6,064 nucleotides of DNA. Source: Pseudescherichia sp039594205 (GTDB taxonomy: Bacteria > Pseudomonadota > Gammaproteobacteria > Enterobacterales > Enterobacteriaceae). The position numbers and the translations under genes are program-made. The stretch is taken from positions 1-6,064 of the forward strand of contig JBCNNW010000148.1 in assembly GCA_039594205.1 (NCBI GenBank), given 5' to 3'. The notes beneath the pieces were generated by a model. The model did no database searches. It saw only the letters and a list, made by a program, of their open reading frames with translations, and was not told the DNA's origin. Of this stretch, positions 5,121 to 6,064 are shown piece after piece; the stretch's first letter is position 1; every line of letters starts with the position of its first letter.

Positions 5121-5139
5121 ACGCCAGCAATAAACACAA
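5112..5139 (-). promoter_or_regulatory. Candidate efeUOB promoter
   Basis: TTGTGT (5139-5134), a 16-bp spacer and GATAAT (5117-5112) on the minus strand. The -10 lies inside the Fur box. A second overlapping option is TTGCTG with TATCAT a little downstream. Both -35 elements are poor, so the exact start is uncertain, but either would be blocked by Fur. Confidence 0.5.
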
Positions 5140-5234
5140 GTAATTTCTACGCGGAAGTTTCTCAGAATGTTACGCGGGACAAGATGCGGCGGGAAGGTAA
5201 AGCAAAGGTTTAAAAATCGTGAATAGCAGTAGAT

Positions 5235-5264
5235 AAAACGCACCGGAAAGCAGCTCCGGTGCGT
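5235..5264 (-). terminator. Intrinsic terminator of putP
   Basis: A perfect 10-bp stem, ACGCACCGGA (5264-5255 as read on the minus strand: 5238-5247 pairs with 5255-5264), with a 7-nt loop followed by a short T run (A run 5235-5238). It begins nine bases past the putP stop and separates putP from efeUOB. Confidence 0.87.
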
Positions 5265-5273
5265 GTATAACGG

Positions 5274-6064
5274 TTAGTTTGCTACGCGTGGTTCCGGCTT
5301 GGTGTGGTAGTGCGCATCTGCCTCGGCAAAGCGCGCCTGCATGCTTGCTGACGGCGCTTTATCCAGCAGGCTGAAGAGCACAATACCGATGCTGCCGAAG
5401 ATAAAGCCTGGAATAATCTCGTACAGGCCCAGCAGCTCAAAATGCTTCCAGACGATAACGGTTACCGCCCCGATGATCATCCCTGCCAGCGCGCCGTTAC
5501 GGGTCATGCGCGACCACAGTACCGAGAAGAGCACCACCGGACCAAAGGCGGCACCAAAACCAGCCCAGGCATAGCTCACCAGACCCAGCACGCGGTTTTC
5601 GGGGTTAGCCGCCAGGGCAATAGCCACCAGCGCGACCACCAGCACCATGACACGTCCGACCCACACCAGCTCCGTCTGGCTTGCGTGTTTACGCAGAAAC
5701 GCCTTGTAGAGATCTTCAGTGATGGCGCTGGAGCAGACCAGTAGCTGGCAGCTCAGGGTCGACATCACCGCTGCCAAAATAGCAGAGAGCAGCACACCGG
5801 CAACCCATGGGTTAAACAGCACCTGCGCCAGTTCGATGAACACCCGCTCGGCGTTCTGGTTTACCGCCCCAGCCTGCCCTGGGTTGTTGCTGTAGTAAGC
5901 GATACCAAAGAAGCCTACGGCGACCGCACCGGCCAGGCAGAGGATCATCCAGGTCATGCTGATCCGGCGAGCGTGAACGATGGTGTGGTGGGAGTCCGCC
6001 GCCATAAAGCGCGCCAGAATATGCGGCTGGCCAAAGTAGCCCAGGCCCCAGCCCAGCAGCGAGA
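5274..6064 (-). CDS. putP: PutP, sodium/proline symporter (C-terminal part)
   Basis: 3' part of the gene, 262 complete codons plus two bases, running off the right edge. Inner-membrane Na+/L-proline symporter of the solute:sodium symporter family, which supplies proline for PutA catabolism. The visible part aligns with E. coli PutP from about residue 240 to the end without a gap: cysteines fall where E. coli has Cys281, Cys344 and Cys349, and MSTLSCQLLVCSS carries the Ser340/Thr341 pair assigned to the Na2 sodium site. The frame continues upstream of the internal Met at 6005 with the typical GWGLGYFGQPHILARF, so that Met is not the start. About six or seven membrane helices are visible. The cytoplasmic tail (TKPEPRVAN) differs from E. 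coli and is one residue shorter. Position beside efeU is the standard enteric order. Confidence 0.97.
   Translation of the reverse strand, partial: SLLGWGLGYFGQPHILARFMAADSHHTIVHARRISMTWMILCLAGAVAVGFFGIAYYSNNPGQAGAVNQNAERVFIELAQVLFNPWVAGVLLSAILAAVMSTLSCQLLVCSSAITEDLYKAFLRKHASQTELVWVGRVMVLVVALVAIALAANPENRVLGLVSYAWAGFGAAFGPVVLFSVLWSRMTRNGALAGMIIGAVTVIVWKHFELLGLYEIIPGFIFGSIGIVLFSLLDKAPSASMQARFAEADAHYHTKPEPRVAN
5624..5643 (-). other. Pair of Chi sites inside putP
   Basis: GCTGGTGG, the RecBCD-regulating Chi octamer of E. coli and close relatives, occurs on the minus strand at 5624-5631 and again at 5636-5643. Further minus-strand copies are at 4472-4479 (efeU) and 2792-2799 (efeB). I saw none on the plus strand. 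The word encodes common codons, so part of the bias comes from coding. Confidence 0.6.

Noticed and set aside
5274..6005. A shorter protein starting at Met 6005 in place of putP
   Set aside because: The frame continues to the right edge with conserved PutP sequence, so this Met is internal.
1..6064. Insertion sequences, prophage genes, toxin-antitoxin pairs, CRISPR repeats or defence genes
   Set aside because: No transposase, terminal inverted repeats, spaced short repeats or unexplained long ORFs are present. All long coding frames belong to four well-known gene families.

Overview
The window is ordinary core-genome DNA from a member of the Enterobacteriaceae. All four recognisable proteins (PutP, EfeU, EfeO, EfeB/PhoH cluster) closely resemble what I recall of the E. 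coli proteins, but sequence drift, a different PutP C-terminal tail and the lack of a pga locus beside phoH point to an Enterobacter/Lelliottia/Leclercia/Klebsiella-type genome rather than E. coli. The genus is an inference.

Layout, right to left because every protein gene is on the minus strand. The last 262 codons of putP (Na+/proline symporter) enter from the right edge and end at a strong intrinsic terminator. A 228-bp gap follows with a Fur box over a candidate promoter. Then comes the efeUOB operon: EfeU inner-membrane iron permease, EfeO periplasmic cupredoxin/M75 protein, and EfeB Tat-exported DyP-type haem peroxidase. Together they form the low-pH ferrous iron uptake system. The operon ends at a 14-15 bp stem terminator. 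About 500 bp of mostly non-coding DNA follows, with a good sigma-70-like promoter, several inverted repeats, a terminator-like hairpin and a questionable small ORF. It leads into phoH, a PhoH-family P-loop ATPase, which ends at its own terminator.

The first ~390 bp hold no credible protein gene. They carry two ~181-bp direct repeats read on the plus strand, convergent to phoH. Each unit has a GC-rich hairpin region, then 18-19 nt matching the 3' end of tRNA-Ser(GGA) (serX/serW type) including CCA, then a separate intrinsic terminator. This is the architecture of the rtT repeats behind E. coli tyrT, built here on a serine tRNA. The tRNA gene itself would lie just left of the window.

No defence system, prophage, transposon or CRISPR array is present. 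The parts least explained by known annotation are the tRNA-tail repeat array and the long structured leader of phoH.
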